Below, piece after piece: positions 18,548 through 28,772 of a stretch of DNA of 64,000 nt. The translations under genes were made by a program, and so were the position numbers. Origin of the DNA: Janthinobacterium lividum (GTDB taxonomy: Bacteria; Pseudomonadota; Gammaproteobacteria; Burkholderiales; Burkholderiaceae_D); the NCBI RefSeq assembly GCF_023509035.1, contig NZ_CP075583.1, forward strand, positions 3,348,001-3,412,000, written 5' to 3'. Within the stretch, counting starts at the first letter, position 1. The number at the start of each line of letters is the position of its first letter. The notes below the pieces were generated by a model that was not told where the DNA came from, ran no database searches, and worked only from the letters and a program-made list of their open reading frames with translations.

Positions 18548-19357
18548 TTAGCAGCGCGAAACGTCGCGCAGCAAGCGGTCGTATTCCGTCTTGGCCACCT
18601 TGTAGCACTCGCCCGCATAGCATTCCAGGCCGGCGCGGTCCAGCACCGTGATGTTGCCGCGGCGATAATGGATCAAGCCTTCTTCCTGCAGCTTGCCGGC
18701 GGCGGCCGTGATGCTTTCGCGGCGTACGCCCAGCATGATGGAGATCAGCTCTTGCGTGACTTTCAATTCATTCGATGGCGAACGGTCCAGGCGGTCCAGC
18801 AGCCAGCGGCACAGCTTTTGCTCGATTGAGCTGTGGCGGCCGCCGACGGCGTTCTGCGCCATCTGCGCAAACAGGGCGTTGGTATAGCGCATCAACAGCT
18901 GGGGCAGGGCGCCGCCCTGGTTGAAGGCGTCGCGCAAGCTTTGTGTTTTGAGGCGGTAGCCATAGCCAGCGCTTTGCACGACGGCCGTGCACATGGCGCG
19001 CTCGCCTGCCAGCAGCGAGGCACCGGCCACGCCTTCATGACCGACGACGGCGATTTCCGTCGTGGCGCCGTCTTCCATTACATACAGCAAGGAAATGATG
19101 GCGGTGGTGGGGAAATAGCTGTATTCCATGTTATTACCGTAGGCATACAATTCCTTGCCGAAAGGCAGTTCCACCAGTTCCAGGTCTTCGAACAGCGATT
19201 CGAGCGCGGCGCGCGGCAGGGCGGCCAGCAATTCATTCTGTTGGGCACTGCTGAGGCTAACACGCGACGCAAGCTTGATTTCCCGTCCGGCCGCTGGCAT
19301 GGCGCGCGGCAGCAACTGGTTCTTCTGGACCGGGGCGATAAGTTGAGTATGGCTCAT
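18548..19357 (-). CDS. Crp/Fnr-family transcriptional regulator
   Basis: About 269 residues: N-terminal cyclic-nucleotide-type beta roll (about 60-160; YFPTTAIISLLYVMEDG, VVGHEGVAGASLLAG) and a C-terminal winged helix (LKVTQELISIMLGVRRESITAAAGKL). The beta roll has no CRP cAMP-binding GxxxGE...R block and no FNR cysteine cluster, so the signal is unknown; this subgroup is common in Burkholderiales. The start ATG (19357) has GAGGA five bases upstream; an in-frame TTG 18 codons earlier is less likely. It stands alone between a terminator and the chemoreceptor gene. Confidence 0.87.
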   Translation of the reverse strand: MSHTQLIAPVQKNQLLPRAMPAAGREIKLASRVSLSSAQQNELLAALPRAALESLFEDLELVELPFGKELYAYGNNMEYSYFPTTAIISLLYVMEDGATTEIAVVGHEGVAGASLLAGERAMCTAVVQSAGYGYRLKTQSLRDAFNQGGALPQLLMRYTNALFAQMAQNAVGGRHSSIEQKLCRWLLDRLDRSPSNELKVTQELISIMLGVRRESITAAAGKLQEEGLIHYRRGNITVLDRAGLECYAGECYKVAKTEYDRLLRDVSRC

Positions 19358-19583
19358 AGTATTCCTCACAGGCTTTTTACATCGGAGTGCGACTGCCGCG
19401 TTGCTGGCCAAAAAAAGTTGCCGACTCCATGTGGTAGCGGCGTTTTTTTCAACCGCGCGGTGCAGATCGCGATGTAGCTACTTTAAAAGCTTATGTAAGT
19501 GGCGAACATAAGATTAGCAGTCGCCACTTTGTAGTCTCTTTTGAGGCGAAATTGTAGTCCTTGTCCTACGTGCACACTTTTGA

Positions 19584-21641
19584 CTAGCTAGCCTTGCGCC
19601 GTTCTGCGCGATTTTGTGATATGACGCGCGGCTTGTTGGCGCTCCACAGGCCGGCCGGACGCACGCTGGGCAAGCCGTCGCGCACGGTCGCGGCGTTCGC
19701 ATGGCGCGTGCCAGGCACCTCGTGTTCCCTCAGGCGGAAGCGGCTGACGGCCTGCGTCAGCGCCTCGCCTTCCTGGTGCAGGCGCTGCGAACCGGCGCGC
19801 GCCTCGTCGACCAGGCCCGCGTTCTGGCGCGTCATGTCGTCGATTTGGGCCAGCGCCTGGTTGATGCGGGCGATCTCGCCATTCTGCTCGGCGCCGGCAC
19901 TGCTGATGCGTCCGATTACCACGGCTACTTGCTGCACCGCATCGACGACTTGCCGCATGGTGTTGCCGGCGGCATTGACGAGGTCGCCACCTGCATCCAC
20001 AGTGGCCACCGAATCGCCGATCAGGCGCTTGATTTCCAGCGCCGCTTCGTTCGAGCGCTGCGCCAGGCTGCGCACCTCGGACGCCACGACGGCAAAGCCG
20101 CGCCCTTGCTCGCCCGCGCGGGCCGCTTCCACGGCCGCATTCAGGGCCAGGATATTCGTCTGGAAGGCGATGCCGTTGATGACGCCGATGATGTCGACGA
20201 TCTTGTGCGAGCTGGCCTTGATCGAGGCCATGGTCTCGACCACGGCACCCACGGTCTGGCCGCCGCGCAGGGCCACGTCGGCCGCTGTCGCCACCAGGGT
20301 GCGCCCCTGTCCTACGTGGGCTTCGTTGCGGCCCACGGTGGCCGTCAGCTCGCGCATCGAGTCCACGGTGGCGCCCAGCGCGTCCGCTTGCGTGGCCGTG
20401 TGGCCGGACAGGGCGGCGTTGCCCTGGGCGATATCGGCGCCGGCCGCCGCGATGACGGCCGCGCCGCCGCGGATTTCCTGCACCAGGGTGGCCAGGCCAT
20501 GTGTCATGGCGCCGAAGTCGCGCACCAGGTCGCCGATCTCGTCGTGTGCCTGCGAGGTGATGCGCTGCGACAGGTCGCCCGCCGCCGCCGCGCCGACGGC
20601 CACGCGCAATTGCGTCACGTCGCGCGCGAACGCGGCATAAAAGCCCGCACACAGGTAGGCGGCGGCCAGCAGTACCAGCAGCATGGCTGCCAGGATCAGG
20701 GCGCGGCGCGCCTCGTCGCGGGCGATGCGCTGCGCCAGCAAGCCGTCCAGCGCGCTGGCCGAGGCGCCGGAGAGCGCGTGCAGGGCGTCGATGGCTTGCA
20801 TGCCGGCCGCGTGGAATTGCGCGCCCGAGGTCTGGTCGTAGGAATTCGTCACCTCATTCTTCGTGCGTTCGAGGAAGGCCAGCGCGGCCGGCACGGCTTT
20901 CAGGGCCGGCTGCAGGCTGGCGCGCAATGCCGGCTTGGCCGCGATGATTTCGTCGAAGCGGGCCGGCAGGCGTTCCAGTTCGTGGCGCGCGATCAGGGCG
21001 TTGGCGTTGACGAGTTGATCTTCATTCGCTTCGAACAGACCCGTGTCGATGTAGGCCGCGCCGCGCCCGCCGATGTCCGACAGGCTCTCGGCCAGGTCGG
21101 GCAGGGTGGCGGTAAACACGGCGCTCAGGTGGTTGGCGCCCGCGTCCGGGTCCAGACTCAGGTGCGAGCGGTCCGCCACCAGCTGGCCCAGTTTGGCCGC
21201 CTGGCGCAGCAGCGCCGTGTGCGCCGCGTAGCTGTCGCGCGCGGCGAGGCCTGCCTGGCGGCCCAGCAGGGCTTGCCACTGCTTCGTCAGCTCGGCGGCC
21301 TGGGGCAGGCCCGCGCCCGCCGGCAAGCGCATCAGGGCCGCCAGCGCGGCCGTGATGCGCGCATTCAGGGCCGTGTTGTCCATGCCCGCCTTGCCGCTCA
21401 GGCGCAAATGCTCGAGACCGCGCCGCTGCTGCAGCAGCCGCGTGCCTTCCTGGAGTTGGCGCACATACGCCACGCCCCGCTGCGCATCTTGTGCCTGGGC
21501 CAGCGATTTGCCCAGCTCCGAGATCAGCAAAGTGGTTGCCAGCGCCAGCGGCAGCAGGAAGACCAGGCAGACGAGCATGAATTTGGGCAGCAGGCGCAAG
21601 CGCTGCATGAGTCGGATGGCGGGGGTGAGGAGCATTTTCAT
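19584..21641 (-). CDS. Methyl-accepting chemotaxis protein
   Basis: 685-residue inner-membrane chemoreceptor. First transmembrane helix at about residues 13-35, then an unusually large all-helical periplasmic sensor of about 260 residues ([20 protein letters not shown] onward), a second helix ([20 protein letters not shown]), a HAMP domain and the signalling hairpin with the invariant tip ([20 protein letters not shown], then [18 protein letters not shown]). No C-terminal CheR-binding pentapeptide is seen. I start at [11 protein letters not shown] (21641), with GGAAA upstream; the upstream frame extension runs back into the divergent prfC promoter region. No che genes are adjacent. Ligand unknown. 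Confidence 0.92.
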   Translation of the reverse strand: MKMLLTPAIRLMQRLRLLPKFMLVCLVFLLPLALATTLLISELGKSLAQAQDAQRGVAYVRQLQEGTRLLQQRRGLEHLRLSGKAGMDNTALNARITAALAALMRLPAGAGLPQAAELTKQWQALLGRQAGLAARDSYAAHTALLRQAAKLGQLVADRSHLSLDPDAGANHLSAVFTATLPDLAESLSDIGGRGAAYIDTGLFEANEDQLVNANALIARHELERLPARFDEIIAAKPALRASLQPALKAVPAALAFLERTKNEVTNSYDQTSGAQFHAAGMQAIDALHALSGASASALDGLLAQRIARDEARRALILAAMLLVLLAAAYLCAGFYAAFARDVTQLRVAVGAAAAGDLSQRITSQAHDEIGDLVRDFGAMTHGLATLVQEIRGGAAVIAAAGADIAQGNAALSGHTATQADALGATVDSMRELTATVGRNEAHVGQGRTLVATAADVALRGGQTVGAVVETMASIKASSHKIVDIIGVINGIAFQTNILALNAAVEAARAGEQGRGFAVVASEVRSLAQRSNEAALEIKRLIGDSVATVDAGGDLVNAAGNTMRQVVDAVQQVAVVIGRISSAGAEQNGEIARINQALAQIDDMTRQNAGLVDEARAGSQRLHQEGEALTQAVSRFRLREHEVPGTRHANAATVRDGLPSVRPAGLWSANKPRVISQNRAERRKAS

Positions 21642-21803
21642 CGGGTTTCCAGGGAAGAGTGGCAACATTTCTGCAGTGCAATGTTGCCTGCGGATTGTGA
21701 CCCCTTGATGAAGTGGGCGATTTTGCTTTTCGCCATAGTGAAGCAGTTCACACGGAAGGCCGATCCTTCTGTAAAATCGAGGGTTTTTTGCGAGGGCCAT
21801 ATT

Positions 21804-23492
21804 ATGGTCACCAATATGGCCAACGAGAACGACAGCAACACCCCCGATTCCACTGACAATGCGGACATCGCCGCAGCGTCAGTCAGCAGCAAGGCGCCGG
21901 CCGTGATCGCGCGCGAAGTGCAGCGCCGCCGCACCTTCGGCATCATTTCCCACCCGGATGCCGGTAAGACCACCCTGACGGAAAAACTGCTGCTGTTTTC
22001 GGGCGCGATCCAGATGGCCGGTACCGTCAAGGCCCGTAAATCGGGCCGCCACGCGACGTCGGACTGGATGGAGATCGAGAAGCAGCGCGGCATTTCCGTC
22101 GCCTCCTCGGTGATGCAGTTCGAATTCCGCGACCACGTCGTCAACCTGCTCGACACCCCGGGTCACCAGGACTTCTCGGAAGATACCTACCGCGTGCTGA
22201 CGGCAGTCGACTCGGCGCTGATGGTGATCGATGCGGCCAAGGGCGTGGAAGCGCAGACGATCAAGCTGCTGGCCGTGTGCCGCATGCGCAATACGCCCAT
22301 CGTCACCTTCATGAACAAGATGGACCGCGAGACGCGCGATCCGCTGGACCTGCTCGACGAACTCGAATCGGTGCTGAAGATCCAGTGCGCGCCCGTCACC
22401 TGGCCTATCGGCATGGGCAAGAACTTCCGCGGCGTGTATCACCTGCTGAACGACGAGATCATGCTGTTCAAGGCCGGTGAAGAGAAGGCCGACGGCGCCT
22501 TCGAAATCATCAAGGGCATCGACAACCCGCGCCTGCAGGAGATGTTCCCGCTGGAGATGGATCAGCTGCGCATGGAAGTGGAGCTGGTGCACGGCGCGTC
22601 GAACCCGTTCAACCTGGAAGAATTCCTCTCCGGCGTGCAGACGCCCGTGTTCTTCGGTTCGGCCATCAACAACTTTGGCGTGCGCGAGATTCTCTCGGCG
22701 CTGGTCGACTGGGCGCCGGCGCCGCGCGAGCGCGACGCGACCGTGCGTTCGGTGGCGCCGTCCGAGCAGCCATTTACCGGTTTCGTCTTCAAGATCCAGG
22801 CGAATATGGACCCGGCCCACCGCGACCGCATCGCCTTCTTGCGCGTGTGCTCGGGACGTTTCGAGCGCGGCATGAAGGTCAAGCACTTGCGCCTGGGGCG
22901 CGAGATCAAGGTGTCGAACGTGGTGACCTTCATGGCATCGTCGCGCGAACAGGTGGAAGAAGCGTACGCGGGCGACATCATCGGTTTGCCGAACCACGGC
23001 AACATGCAGATCGGCGACAGTTTTTCCGAAGGCGAGATGCTGACGTTTACGGGCATACCGTACTTCGCGCCAGACTTCTTCCGCTCCGTGCGCATCCGTA
23101 ATCCGCTGAAGATCAAGCAGCTGCACAAGGGCTTGCAGCAGCTGGGCGAAGAGGGCGCGGTACAGGTCTTCAAGCCGGTGCAGGGCGGCGAACTGGTACT
23201 GGGCGCCGTCGGCGTGCTGCAGTTCGAAGTGGTGGCCAGCCGTTTGCTCAACGAATATGGCGTGGACGCCGTGTTCGAAGGCACCAGCATCAGCAGCGCC
23301 CGCTGGGTCAGCTGCGACGACAAGCGCATCCTGCAGGATTTCGAAAACGCGCTGGGTCACAACGTGGCCTACGATGCGGCCGGCAACATGGCTTACCTGG
23401 CCACGTCGGGCGTGAACCTGCGCCTGACGGAAGAGCGCTGGCCGAAGCTGACGTTCCACGCGACGCGCGAGCATTCGGCCAAGCTGGCTTGA
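21804..23492 (+). CDS. prfC: Peptide chain release factor 3
   Basis: 562-residue translational GTPase that removes RF1/RF2 after termination. GTP-binding motifs are in place: [14 protein letters not shown] (G1), the switch [10 protein letters not shown] (G3) and MNKMDRE (G4). Domain II/III features follow ([20 protein letters not shown]). The family's usual length is about 530; the extra 30 N-terminal residues ([16 protein letters not shown]...) are low-complexity and could be shortened by starting at the ATG at 21816. GAGGG precedes 21804. A strong terminator follows. Confidence 0.96.
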   Translation: MVTNMANENDSNTPDSTDNADIAAASVSSKAPAVIAREVQRRRTFGIISHPDAGKTTLTEKLLLFSGAIQMAGTVKARKSGRHATSDWMEIEKQRGISVASSVMQFEFRDHVVNLLDTPGHQDFSEDTYRVLTAVDSALMVIDAAKGVEAQTIKLLAVCRMRNTPIVTFMNKMDRETRDPLDLLDELESVLKIQCAPVTWPIGMGKNFRGVYHLLNDEIMLFKAGEEKADGAFEIIKGIDNPRLQEMFPLEMDQLRMEVELVHGASNPFNLEEFLSGVQTPVFFGSAINNFGVREILSALVDWAPAPRERDATVRSVAPSEQPFTGFVFKIQANMDPAHRDRIAFLRVCSGRFERGMKVKHLRLGREIKVSNVVTFMASSREQVEEAYAGDIIGLPNHGNMQIGDSFSEGEMLTFTGIPYFAPDFFRSVRIRNPLKIKQLHKGLQQLGEEGAVQVFKPVQGGELVLGAVGVLQFEVVASRLLNEYGVDAVFEGTSISSARWVSCDDKRILQDFENALGHNVAYDAAGNMAYLATSGVNLRLTEERWPKLTFHATREHSAKLA

Positions 23493-23514
23493 TGCATCTG
23501 GAGTAAGTGCTAGA

Positions 23515-23541
23515 GGCAGAACCAGCGGTTCTGCCTTTTTT
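23515..23541 (+). terminator. Rho-independent terminator of prfC
   Basis: GGCAGAACC (23515-23523), loop AGC, GGTTCTGCC (23527-23535), then six T. Perfect nine-base-pair stem; its T run overlaps the stop end of the convergent GGDEF-EAL gene. Confidence 0.92.
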
Positions 23542-25432
23542 ACGCCTGCAGGATCGTGCGCGTGCTCCAGTCGCGCCGTTCCAGCAGCAGCGCCGTCAGC
23601 TGCGCCGCCGTCATCGGACGCGCAAAGAAAAAGCCCTGCACATTGTCGCAGCCCGCTTTTCTCAAAAACTCCACCTGCTGCACCGTTTCCACGCCTTCGG
23701 CCACCACTTTCAAATGCAGGCTGTGCGCCATGGCGATGATGGCCGTGACGATGGCTTCGCCCTCGCCGGGCAGGTCGCGCACGAAGCTGCGGTCGATTTT
23801 CAGCTGGTCGATGGGCAGGCGCTTCAGGTACGACATCGAGGAATAGCCGGTGCCGAAATCGTCGATCGACAGGTGAATGCCCGTTTCCTGCAGTCGCCGC
23901 ATCAGTTCCACGTTGGCGTGGACATTGTCCATCAAGACGCCTTCCGTGATTTCCAGTTCCAGCAAGCCATGCGGCAGCTGCGTTTCGTCCAGGATGGCGC
24001 GGATATCGTCCATCAGTCCCGGGTCGCGCGCCTGGCAGGCCGACAGGTTGACGGCCACGTGCTCGAGCGAATCGAGCAGGCCCGCCTTGCACCAGAGAGC
24101 CGCCTGCCGGCAGGCGCTTTGCAGCACCCAGCGTCCCAGGTCGACGATGATGCCGCTTTCCTCGGCCACGGGGATGAATTCAGCGGGGCTCAACTGGCCC
24201 ATGTCGTGGCAGTTCCAGCGTATCAGCGCTTCCACGCCGACGATGCGCCCGCTGCGCAAGTCGATCTGCGGCTGGTAGTGCAAGTACAGTTCCTCGTTTT
24301 GCAGTGCGCGGCGCAGGTTCGCTTCCATGCGCAGTCGGCGCTGCGCGCGCAATTCCATTTCGGCCTTGAACACGGCGTAGCGGTTCTTGCCCAGGTGCTT
24401 GGCGTGGTACATGGCCGTATCGGCATTGCGCGTCAGGGTGGCCACGTCCTGCGCGTCGAACGGATACAGGCTCACGCCGATGCTGGCGCTGACATACAGC
24501 TGGTGGCCTTCGAGGTCGAACGGCGCGGCCAGCACGGCGTGGATCTTGCGCGCCACGCTGGCCATTTCCGAGGCGTCGTCGGCCGGTTCCACGATGACGA
24601 CGAATTCGTCGCCGCCGATGCGGCAAATGATGTCGGTGCCGCGCAGGATGGCCACCAGGCGCTCGGATACGAGCTTGAGCAGCTGGTCGCCGCAGTGGTG
24701 GCCCAGCGTATCGTTGACGACCTTGAAGTTGTCCAGATCCAGCAGCAGCAGGCCCACGCTGCTGTCCTGGCGGTCGGCGCGCGCCAGCGCGTAGGCCAGG
24801 GCGTCGTTGAACTCATGGCGGTTCGGCAGTTGCGTGACCGGGTCGACGTGGGCCAGGTAATGCAAATGGTGCTCCGCATGCTGGGCGGCGGTGCGCGTGC
24901 GGCGCACCATCAGGAATGTCAGGCCGAACGCGCACAGGCAGACCAGCAGGGTGAAGGCGGAAAATTGCGCCAGGCTGGCGTACAGCGGCGCCAGGCTGGC
25001 GCGCAGGTACAGCGCGCCGCCGCCGGGCAAGGCCTTCAGGATGGCGGCGCTGCCGTCCAGGTAAGCGATCTGCAGGCCGTTGCGCGGCGCCATGGGCGCG
25101 ACATCGGCGCTGCTGCGCGCGTAGCGGGCAAACGGCGTGCCATAGGGACTGTAGAGCAGTGCTTGCTGGAGATGTGGGGCGGCGGCGAGGGAAGCGAGGA
25201 GTTGTTGCGCTGCAAGACGATTGTCCTGGCGCATGGCCTGGGTGGCGGCAGGTGCCAGCATGTCGGCCTGAATACGCAGCGTGCGCTGGAAAGATGCCTG
25301 GAGGGAAAACAACTGGAAGAGGATCAGCAGCAGGCTGGCCATGGCCAGCATGGCCGCCGCAGCCAGCAAGTTCAGCTTGGCAATCCGGTCGCCGCGCAAT
25401 TGCGCCGACGGCAACGTCAATGGCGCCATCAT
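23540..25432 (-). CDS. Membrane GGDEF-EAL cyclic-di-GMP enzyme
   Basis: 630-residue inner-membrane protein making and/or breaking cyclic di-GMP. Transmembrane helix at about 20-42, a periplasmic CHASE8-like region of about 110 residues, second helix (FSAFTLLVCLCAFGLTFLMV), then a GGDEF domain with an intact active site (IICRIGGDEFVVI) and an EAL domain with intact catalytic residues (GRIVGVEALIRW, LEITEGVLMD, SIDDFGTGYSSMSYL, QLKIDRSFV, VVAEGVET). Both halves look catalytically competent, so the net activity cannot be read from sequence. It stands alone, convergent with prfC. Confidence 0.93.
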   Translation of the reverse strand: MMAPLTLPSAQLRGDRIAKLNLLAAAAMLAMASLLLILFQLFSLQASFQRTLRIQADMLAPAATQAMRQDNRLAAQQLLASLAAAPHLQQALLYSPYGTPFARYARSSADVAPMAPRNGLQIAYLDGSAAILKALPGGGALYLRASLAPLYASLAQFSAFTLLVCLCAFGLTFLMVRRTRTAAQHAEHHLHYLAHVDPVTQLPNRHEFNDALAYALARADRQDSSVGLLLLDLDNFKVVNDTLGHHCGDQLLKLVSERLVAILRGTDIICRIGGDEFVVIVEPADDASEMASVARKIHAVLAAPFDLEGHQLYVSASIGVSLYPFDAQDVATLTRNADTAMYHAKHLGKNRYAVFKAEMELRAQRRLRMEANLRRALQNEELYLHYQPQIDLRSGRIVGVEALIRWNCHDMGQLSPAEFIPVAEESGIIVDLGRWVLQSACRQAALWCKAGLLDSLEHVAVNLSACQARDPGLMDDIRAILDETQLPHGLLELEITEGVLMDNVHANVELMRRLQETGIHLSIDDFGTGYSSMSYLKRLPIDQLKIDRSFVRDLPGEGEAIVTAIIAMAHSLHLKVVAEGVETVQQVEFLRKAGCDNVQGFFFARPMTAAQLTALLLERRDWSTRTILQA

Positions 25433-26009
25433 GACGCTTTCTCCTGCCGGCCCCGCTTGCCGCCGCCCCGTGTGATCCCGCCTCGCCCAGCCATACTTTA
25501 CGTTCCAGTCTGATGAAAACCGAAGTGAGCCGGAACTCTCAACGTGTTGTTAAGGCCGACATATTGTCATTTTGCAGCGTGAAAGTACAGGGCGCGCGGC
25601 AATTTTGTGTGCATGCCACAGGCCGGTGGCAGCAGGCAAGGCGACAAGACAGGCGGAAAAGGCGGGAGTGTCTTTCTAATAATAATCCAAACTGAATTTT
25701 AATCCTTTTTTTGCCAGTCTGTTTTTTCCTTAAAAACATGCTGACAATAAACAAAATACCATCAAGAATAACTTCAATGCCCCTGCCATCCCGGCGCGGA
25801 TTAACTTCTTGTCCGTATAGTCCTTTGCAAGTCATTGATTTTAATAAATTTTAATGAAGAATGCGAGAACGCTATGGCCTTGCTCCGCGAGTTCGTCCAT
25901 AATCCGCTGATGATGGACGTTCTGATGCTGTTTGTTTTGTCTGCCGCGGCCAAGCAAACTGCCGCCAGCAAAACCGGACGTCGCCCTAATGATCAATAGT
26001 GAGGATATC
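25433..26009. other. Gene-poor AT-rich interval between GGDEF-EAL gene and rnk
   Basis: 577 bases with no convincing gene. Short frames occur on both strands but have no plausible start, no family resemblance and atypical codon use. The stretch 25670-25860 is clearly more AT-rich than the surroundings. It would contain the promoter of rnk and that of the GGDEF-EAL gene; I could not assign either with confidence. Confidence 0.6.
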
Positions 26010-26417
26010 TTGGAAAAAAAACCAAAAATTATTTTGTCGTCACAAGACCTGGAACGACTGGAAGCGTTGTTGTATGCCTTGGGTAATAATCTGTCGCCGG
26101 ACAAGGCCGCCTTGCTCGATGAGCTGGGCCGCGCCGAGGTGCTCGAGCCGCAAGAGATTCCCCCGACCGTCGTGACGATGAATTCCACCGTGCGCTTCAC
26201 GGTGGAAAACAAGGAAGAGTTCTGCCTGACGCTCGTGTATCCGAAGGATGTGGAAGGCCAGGCCGACCGCATTTCCGTGCTGGCGCCCGTCGGCAGCGCG
26301 CTGCTGGGCCTGTCCGTGGGCGACAGCATCGCCTGGCCCATGCCGGGTGGCGTGGTGAAGGTCAAGATCGAGGAAATCGTTTACCAGCCTGAACGGGCTG
26401 GCGAATACCACCGCTAG
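26010..26417 (+). CDS. rnk: Nucleoside diphosphate kinase regulator (GreA/Rnk family)
   Basis: 135-residue RNA-polymerase-binding protein of the GreA/GreB fold that lacks the anti-backtracking coiled coil. The C-terminal FKBP-like domain is plain (VVTMNSTVRF, LTLVYPKD, SVLAPVGSALLGLSVGDSI, MPGGVVKVKIEEIVYQPERAGEY). I chose the TTG at 26010 because GAGGA lies four bases before it and the resulting MEKKPKIILSSQDLERLEAL start gives the family length. The ATG at 25989 has no Shine-Dalgarno. Confidence 0.88.
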   Translation: MEKKPKIILSSQDLERLEALLYALGNNLSPDKAALLDELGRAEVLEPQEIPPTVVTMNSTVRFTVENKEEFCLTLVYPKDVEGQADRISVLAPVGSALLGLSVGDSIAWPMPGGVVKVKIEEIVYQPERAGEYHR

Positions 26418-26480
26418 GCGCGGCAAGCAGTGACGGCGGACGGCGCCTGCCGTTCGCCTGCCAGGCCGTGTTTCCGATAG

Positions 26481-27509
26481 TCAGCTATTGCGTTGCACGC
26501 GCACCACCAGCCATCCCGCCACGACCGTGAACGTGACGATGATGGCAACGATGATCCAGAAGCCCTGCGGGTGCTGGGCCAACGGAATTCCCCCCACATT
26601 CATGCCCAGCATGCCGGCGATGATATTGATCGGCAAGGCCAGCACGGTGACGATGGTCAGCACGAACAGGCTGCGGCTGTTTTCCTCGTTGACGCTGGCG
26701 GCAATCTCTTCCTGCAGCAGCTTGATGCGTTCCTGCAAGGACGACATATCGCTGAGCACGACGGAAAATTCCTCCGTCGATTGGCGCAATTCCAGGCTGT
26801 CCAGCTCCGACACCCACCCAGGCGGGCGTTGCAGCAGGCGGAACAGGGCGGCCGGTTCCGGCGCCAGCAGGCGCTGCAGCCGCACCAGCACGCGCCGCAT
26901 GGCGCCCAGGTCTTCGCGTTTCGGCACCAGGCGCCCGGCCAGCAAGTGATCCTCGATATCGTCGACCCGCGCCACGGCGTCGCGCACGATGTTGACCAAC
27001 ACGTCGGCCTGGTCGCGCAGCAGATGGATCAGCAGCTCCACCGACGAGCGGATCGGCTCGTGGTTCTTGATGACGGCCTGGCGCAGGCGCTCGATCGACT
27101 GCAGCGGCGCGCGGCGCGCCGTGATGACGAGGTTTTGCGCCACGCTGGCCCACATGGTGGAAATGTCGGACGCTTCGAACGAGAAATTGTGCACCACATC
27201 GTTGACCACGGCGATCAGGGTGTTTTCCGCCTGCTCGATGCGCGTCGAGCGCGAGCCCTGGTGCAGGGTTTCATAGAATTCGTCGGCCAGCTGCGTGTGC
27301 GTCATCAGCCATTTTTCGCTGGCCGCATGCGACAGGTTGAAATGCAGCCAGACGAATTCCTGCGCCGGGCGCGCCGCGCCATCGGCCAGCCAGGCCAGGG
27401 CGGCCGTCGAGTCGAGCGCGAGCGGCTGCGCCGCGCGGCCAAACAGGAAGCCCCAGACCAGGCCCGAAGTGTCCGAGCCGTAGGTAAAACCGGCAGTTTC
27501 CATCGCCAT
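26481..27509 (-). CDS. CorA-type divalent cation transporter, ZntB-like
   Basis: 342-residue pentameric inner-membrane channel or transporter. A large N-terminal cytosolic domain with a long helix precedes two C-terminal transmembrane helices (about 279-298 and 315-335) joined by the pore-entrance signature GMNVGG (the CorA hallmark GMN). The GMNVGGIPL form and overall length match ZntB, a zinc-exporting or proton-coupled zinc-importing member, rather than magnesium CorA. Substrate is inferred. Single gene, no metal regulator adjacent. Confidence 0.87.
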   Translation of the reverse strand: MAMETAGFTYGSDTSGLVWGFLFGRAAQPLALDSTAALAWLADGAARPAQEFVWLHFNLSHAASEKWLMTHTQLADEFYETLHQGSRSTRIEQAENTLIAVVNDVVHNFSFEASDISTMWASVAQNLVITARRAPLQSIERLRQAVIKNHEPIRSSVELLIHLLRDQADVLVNIVRDAVARVDDIEDHLLAGRLVPKREDLGAMRRVLVRLQRLLAPEPAALFRLLQRPPGWVSELDSLELRQSTEEFSVVLSDMSSLQERIKLLQEEIAASVNEENSRSLFVLTIVTVLALPINIIAGMLGMNVGGIPLAQHPQGFWIIVAIIVTFTVVAGWLVVRVQRNS

Positions 27510-27580
27510 CGTGAATCTTTCTCGCGCAGTGTGATTGATCGTCGCGCGATTCTAATACATGGATATGTCGGGAGAATGAC

Positions 27581-27604
27581 AAGGCCACCGCGAACGGTGG
27601 CCTT
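27581..27604 (-). terminator. Stem-loop after the YXWGXW protein gene
   Basis: AAGGCCACCG (27581-27590), CGAA, CGGTGGCCTT (27595-27604): a perfect ten-base-pair stem that on the minus strand closes on a TTCG tetraloop. There is no T run, so termination is likely but not certain. Confidence 0.5.
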
Positions 27605-27625
27605 GGTGGGGACTACAGCCGCATT

Positions 27626-28324
27626 TTAGTAGCGGCGCAGATTATCGGGACGCCGGTCGTCGCGGTTCGGTATGCCATCACCGTCGCGGTCGTGGCGGTT
27701 GCCGTTGTCGCGGTCATAGCGGTTGGGGATGCCGTCGCGGTCGCGGTCGCCGTTCGGGCCGCGTGGCGACCAGCGGCCTTGCTCCATCTGCCAGCGGCCA
27801 TCGCGCTGGTTCCAGGCGGGCGGCGCATACACGTAGCCGGGGCGTTCGGCGATCCATACGCCTTGCGTCCAGGCGTAGCGCTGGCCACGCCATTCCCAAT
27901 GGCCGGGCGCCCAGATGTAGCCGTGGCGCGCGCGCGGCATGGCTTCGCGGCGCGGTGGCGGCGGGGCGATGCGGATTTCGTCGTAGCGCACGGGTTGCAC
28001 TTGCGCGGCAACCCAGCCGCCACGATCCAGACGCCAGCGGTTGTTCTCTTGTATCCAGGCGGCGCGGCGGTACTGGTTGCCGCCGCGTTCGCGCAGCCAT
28101 TCGCCGTCGTTCCAAACATGGCGCTGGCCATCCCAGTTCCAGTAGCCGGGCGCCCATACGTAGCCGGCGCGCGGCGCTGGCATGCTTTCAAACCGTGGCG
28201 GAGGTGGGGCGTTGCCGACGACAATGCTGACGCCGAGCTGATTCTGTGCCATGGCCTGCACGGGCAGGAAGGCTGCGGTGCTGATGGCAAGCATGGCTGC
28301 TGCGTAGAGTGTGATGGGTTTCAT
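27626..28324 (-). CDS. YXWGXW-repeat envelope protein with calcium-type Asp repeats
   Basis: 232-residue predicted secreted protein. Signal peptide at 1-28 ([19 protein letters not shown]). Two tandem copies of the tryptophan-rich YXWGXW-type unit follow: [18 protein letters not shown] and [18 protein letters not shown], each with a second W-rich strand. The tail has two thrombospondin-type-3-like Asp repeats ([18 protein letters not shown]), suggesting calcium binding. GGAG lies six bases before the ATG at 28324. Family function unknown; its relatives sit in the envelope and bind each other or the outer membrane (inference). Confidence 0.82.
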   Translation of the reverse strand: MKPITLYAAAMLAISTAAFLPVQAMAQNQLGVSIVVGNAPPPPRFESMPAPRAGYVWAPGYWNWDGQRHVWNDGEWLRERGGNQYRRAAWIQENNRWRLDRGGWVAAQVQPVRYDEIRIAPPPPRREAMPRARHGYIWAPGHWEWRGQRYAWTQGVWIAERPGYVYAPPAWNQRDGRWQMEQGRWSPRGPNGDRDRDGIPNRYDRDNGNRHDRDGDGIPNRDDRRPDNLRRY

Positions 28325-28523
28325 GGTGTACTCCATTTCGGTGATTGCGTGAAATGGACTATAGGCGCTTGCCGGCGGTTTTTCGCCTTTGATTCAACTT
28401 ATTACAATTGACACAATGCTGTGGGTCCGTGTATCCGTGGCAGATACAAATGAGATGCAAATGGCGGCCTGGCGTGGCGCTATTCAAGCTGGCGCCAGGC
28501 GGCGTGGTGTCATCATCGACGGC

Positions 28524-28772
28524 TCACAGGGTGCTGGCGGTGGCATTGCCCAGCAAGGCTTGCCGTTCCTCGATCAGCGAGATTTTCTTTTCCTGTTCCG
28601 TCAGACGCTTGGCGCTGACCACCACCACGGGGATGGCGCTCGCTTGCGCCACATCGGCCGTCCTGGCTGCCGATGGCTGCATGAAGCTGACATAGCTGGC
28701 GCCGCAGGCAATGGCGACGGCGACGGTAAAGATGGCTTCCATGTTTTTTAAGGCGTTTTTTGGCGTGTTCAT
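28524..28772 (-). CDS. Hypothetical small membrane-anchored protein
   Basis: 82 residues: a hydrophobic segment near the N terminus (about 13-32, IFTVAVAIACGASYVSFM) anchors a short Ala-rich then charged tail (KRLTEQEKKISLIEERQ). AAAGGA six bases before the ATG at 28772 supports the start. It is divergent from the zinc-ribbon SPFH-like gene, sharing a 356-base intergenic region with it. No family recognised. Confidence 0.6.
   Translation of the reverse strand: MNTPKNALKNMEAIFTVAVAIACGASYVSFMQPSAARTADVAQASAIPVVVVSAKRLTEQEKKISLIEERQALLGNATASTL

Noticed and set aside
19701..21803. Upstream extension of the prfC frame by about 700 codons
   Set aside because: It is antisense to the chemoreceptor gene; RF3 starts at 21804 with the family's normal N terminus.
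25513..25835. Two short overlapping frames on opposite strands in the rnk upstream gap
   Set aside because: Neither has a plausible ribosome binding site or protein-like composition; the region is AT-rich spacer.
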